Shown here piece after piece: positions 61,954 through 64,000 of a DNA stretch of 64,000 nucleotides (positions are counted from its first letter, which is position 1; the number at the start of each line of letters is the position of its first letter). The position numbers and the translations under genes are program-made. The notes below the pieces were generated by a model. That model made no database searches and was not told the DNA's origin. It saw only the letters and a list, made by a program, of their open reading frames with translations. The stretch spans positions 20,235 through 84,234 of the forward strand of contig JAURZE010000012.1 in assembly GCA_030653545.1 (NCBI GenBank). Direction: 5' to 3'. Source of the stretch: Nitrospira sp. (lineage in GTDB: Bacteria; Nitrospirota; Nitrospiria; Nitrospirales; Nitrospiraceae).

Positions 61954-63756
61954 ATGACGACCGACTCACTCCAATCCAAACTCGATCACCTGCCAGACAA
62001 CCCGGGCGTGTACCTCTTTAAGGACCAGTCCGGTGAATTGCTTTACGTCGGTAAAGCCGCCTCGCTCGCCGACCGTGTCCGTTCCTACTTTCAGCGCGGC
62101 GCGGACCATTCTCCGAAAACCACGCTGCTCGTCGGCCAGATTGCCGATCTCGAAACCATTGTCACCCGCTCGGAACTTGAAGCCCTCATCCTTGAGAGCA
62201 ATCTCATCAAACGCCATCGGCCGCGGTTCAATGTGGTGCTGCGCGACGACAAGCAGTATCCCTACCTCCGTCTGCCGATCAAAGACCGCTTTCCACGGCT
62301 CTCCATCGTCCGCCGGGTCCAGAAGGACGGCGCGCTGTACTATGGCCCCTATACGCCGGCCGGCGCGCTCCGTGAGACCTTGAAGGTCATCAAGAAATCG
62401 TTCCCTCTCGCCACCTGCACGATCGACATCGACGGCACCGCCGAGCGGGCCTGCCTGGAATTTGAAATCAAGCGCTGCATGGCGCCCTGCACGGGGAACC
62501 AATCGCAGGAAGACTATTTCAAGATAGTCGGCCAGGTCCGCCAGTTCCTGGAAGGCCGCGACCATGAACTGCTGGACGATCTTCGCGCCCAGATGGAAGC
62601 GGCCGCCGAGCGGGAGGAGTTTGAGGAGGCAGCCCGACTGCGCGATCGACTCTTCAAAATCGAGCGCACGCTGGAGAAGCAACGCATCACCCAGACGGCG
62701 GCAACCGACCAGGATGTGATCGGCCTCGCGCGACAGGGCACCGCCGTTGATCTGCAATTGCTCTTTGTCCGAGGCGGGCTGCTCATCGGACGGAAAGATT
62801 TCTTCTGGCCGCAATCGGCCGATGTGAGCGATGAAGATCTGGTCCGGTCGGCCATCGAGCAGTTTTACAACAAAGACGGCCAGCCGCCCAAAGAACTGCT
62901 GGTGCCCACCGCGCTCGCCGACGCGGAACTGATCGAGCAATGGCTGAGCGACAAACGGGGCTCCGGCGTAAAGGTCCTCGCCCCGGAACGGGGGACGAAG
63001 CACCAATTGGTCCTGCTGGCGGAAGAAAATGCGGCGGCCTCGGCCGCCAACCATCTGCGCGATGAAGCGCTCGACAGGCAGGCGGTTGAAGATCTAAAGC
63101 GATTGCTGCATCTGGAGAAAGCGCCCCGGCGTATCGAGGGGTTCGACATCTCCAATACCATGGGCAATCAGTCGGTCGCCTCGATGATCGTGTGGGAAGA
63201 CGGCCAGATGAAAAAGGCGGATTATCGTCGTTTCAAAATCCAGACGGTCATCGGCGCCAACGATTTTGCGAGCATGCAGGAAGTGGTAGCCCGGCGGTAT
63301 GGAGACTCGGAACATCTCGCCCGACCTGACCTGATCCTGATTGACGGGGGCTTAGGACAATTGGCCGCCGCCATGGAAGGGCTGAAACAGGTCGGCCATG
63401 GAGATCAAGCCATCATGGGTCTCGCCAAGGCCCGTGGCGAAAAAGACGAGCGCATCTTTCTCCCCGGCCGCAAGAATCCTATCTTACTCAGACCGAATAC
63501 CCCAGCCACGCACCTCGTCCAACGCATTCGGGACGAAGCCCACCGGTTCGCCATCACCTATCATCGCAAGCTGCGCGGCAAGGCCTTCACCGCGTCCAAG
63601 CTGGATCAGATCATCGGCATCGGCGAAATTACGCGCACCAAACTGCTCAAGGAATTCGGGAGTCTGGAGGGGATCGCTCAGGCCACGGATGCCGTTCTTC
63701 ATGCCGCGGGATTGGCCCAGGAGACCATCGTCAAGCTCCGTTCCGCCTTGCCATAG
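61954..63756 (+). CDS. uvrC: Excinuclease ABC subunit C
   Basis: The 600-residue protein has the N-terminal GIY-YIG nuclease (NPGVYLFKDQSGELLYVGKA), the Cys cluster region (RACLEFEIKRCMAPC), the UVR domain for UvrB contact (EREEFEEAARLRDRLFKIER), the RNase H-like domain with GFDISNTMG and LILIDGGLGQL, and a C-terminal helix-hairpin-helix (GIGEITRTKLLKEFGSLEGI). It makes both incisions in nucleotide excision repair. Length is normal. Confidence 0.97.
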   Translation: MTTDSLQSKLDHLPDNPGVYLFKDQSGELLYVGKAASLADRVRSYFQRGADHSPKTTLLVGQIADLETIVTRSELEALILESNLIKRHRPRFNVVLRDDKQYPYLRLPIKDRFPRLSIVRRVQKDGALYYGPYTPAGALRETLKVIKKSFPLATCTIDIDGTAERACLEFEIKRCMAPCTGNQSQEDYFKIVGQVRQFLEGRDHELLDDLRAQMEAAAEREEFEEAARLRDRLFKIERTLEKQRITQTAATDQDVIGLARQGTAVDLQLLFVRGGLLIGRKDFFWPQSADVSDEDLVRSAIEQFYNKDGQPPKELLVPTALADAELIEQWLSDKRGSGVKVLAPERGTKHQLVLLAEENAAASAANHLRDEALDRQAVEDLKRLLHLEKAPRRIEGFDISNTMGNQSVASMIVWEDGQMKKADYRRFKIQTVIGANDFASMQEVVARRYGDSEHLARPDLILIDGGLGQLAAAMEGLKQVGHGDQAIMGLAKARGEKDERIFLPGRKNPILLRPNTPATHLVQRIRDEAHRFAITYHRKLRGKAFTASKLDQIIGIGEITRTKLLKEFGSLEGIAQATDAVLHAAGLAQETIVKLRSALP

Positions 63757-63763
63757 GCACCAT

Positions 63764-63792
63764 GCTCCCCAGACCTGTACTGGTATGGGAGC
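63764..63792. terminator. Hairpin after uvrC
   Basis: GCTCCC (63764-63769) pairs with GGGAGC (63787-63792), and the loop holds the small palindrome ACC-TGTACT-GGT. It begins 8 bp past the uvrC stop. No strong T-run follows on the plus strand. Confidence 0.45.
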
Positions 63793-63873
63793 CTACATTT
63801 AGCCTCATGGCCTTACCCCTGATAGATCGAGCTGGATTTCATCCTTTCTATTGTGCTTAACTAGTGTAGTGAT

Positions 63874-64000
63874 TCATGCTGTTCTTGTCTTATCCAGAGC
63901 GCTCTTGGCCCGATTCACTTTCGCTAAGATTTCCTGCGCGGATTTGGTCCACACAAAGGGGGTGGGCTGGGTATTGCGGTGGGTCATGTAGGCGTCAATC
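63874..64000 (-). CDS. IS630-type transposase, C-terminal part (runs off right edge)
   Basis: The minus strand is open from the window edge to TGA at 63874, giving 41 residues. The sequence DAYMTHRNTQPTPFVWTKSA, then QEILAKVNRAKSALDKTRTA, matches the C-terminal end of IS630-family transposases (W-T-x-S-A-x-E-I-L-x-K-V). The DDE catalytic core lies beyond the window. The end of the element is probably within the AT-rich 63840-63873 segment. Whether the IS is intact cannot be seen. Confidence 0.75.
   Translation of the reverse strand, partial: IDAYMTHRNTQPTPFVWTKSAQEILAKVNRAKSALDKTRTA

Overview
The window reads as a chromosome segment of a Gram-negative, GC-rich aerobic bacterium of the Nitrospira type (phylum Nitrospirota). 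This placement is an inference. It rests on a complete bacterial complex I operon with a fused nuoCD gene, a SmbP-like His-heptad protein as in nitrifiers, P460-type cytochromes, and many TonB-linked metal genes. Only comparison with reference genomes could fix the species. No rRNA or tRNA gene or CRISPR array was seen.

From 0 to 36.2 kb almost every gene is on the minus strand and the theme is metals, envelope redox chemistry and TonB-dependent uptake. Read in the direction of transcription (right to left) from 36.2 kb: a small CopL/DUF2946-like protein; a TlpA thioredoxin followed by another such small protein; an outer-membrane barrel with a third; a beta-propeller lipoprotein; an HTH_17 regulator; tonB; a BNR-repeat protein; a second TlpA with its own small protein; a TonB-dependent receptor (TBDR) with an S9 peptidase; another small protein; an HMA-like periplasmic protein; a P460 cytochrome; a second HTH_17 regulator; a P460 paralogue whose CxxCH has become CxxCR; exbB and exbD; a PIN/Phd toxin-antitoxin pair; a sixth, divergent small protein; a siderophore-type TBDR with a PepSY protein; and a MacA/MacB-like efflux system. 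The left end holds smbP, secreted proteins, a TPR protein, a lone plus-strand slp lipoprotein gene, dsbA-like, a Cu+-ATPase, an HtrA protease, and nikR-DUF3842 followed by a third TBDR that runs off the edge. nikR is preceded by a clear NikR-type operator.

The most unusual content is the recurrent family of about 100-130-residue proteins (six copies: signal segment, His-rich patch, C-x-W-x-C, second hydrophobic stretch, RxPP tail). Two copies directly follow a TlpA gene. Two copies and tonB share an upstream GTCTAC-N18-GCTACA element. The two HTH_17 genes precede tonB and the exbBD region. I infer a duplicated TonB/thiol-redox/metal-acquisition island.

From 36.3 to 55.4 kb all genes are on the plus strand: secA, then a MidA/NDUFAF7-like methyltransferase directly upstream of nuoA-B-CD-E-F-G-H-I-J-K-L-M-N. 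From 55.5 kb to the end come housekeeping genes: a YihY/BrkB protein, an ECF-S-like membrane protein, an M50 protease with CBS domains, a polysaccharide deacetylase, GNAT and VOC proteins, a DapF homologue lacking both catalytic cysteines, and uvrC. The window ends in the C-terminus of an IS630-type transposase. Two copies of a hairpin-forming interspersed repeat lie at 27.5 and 56.4 kb.
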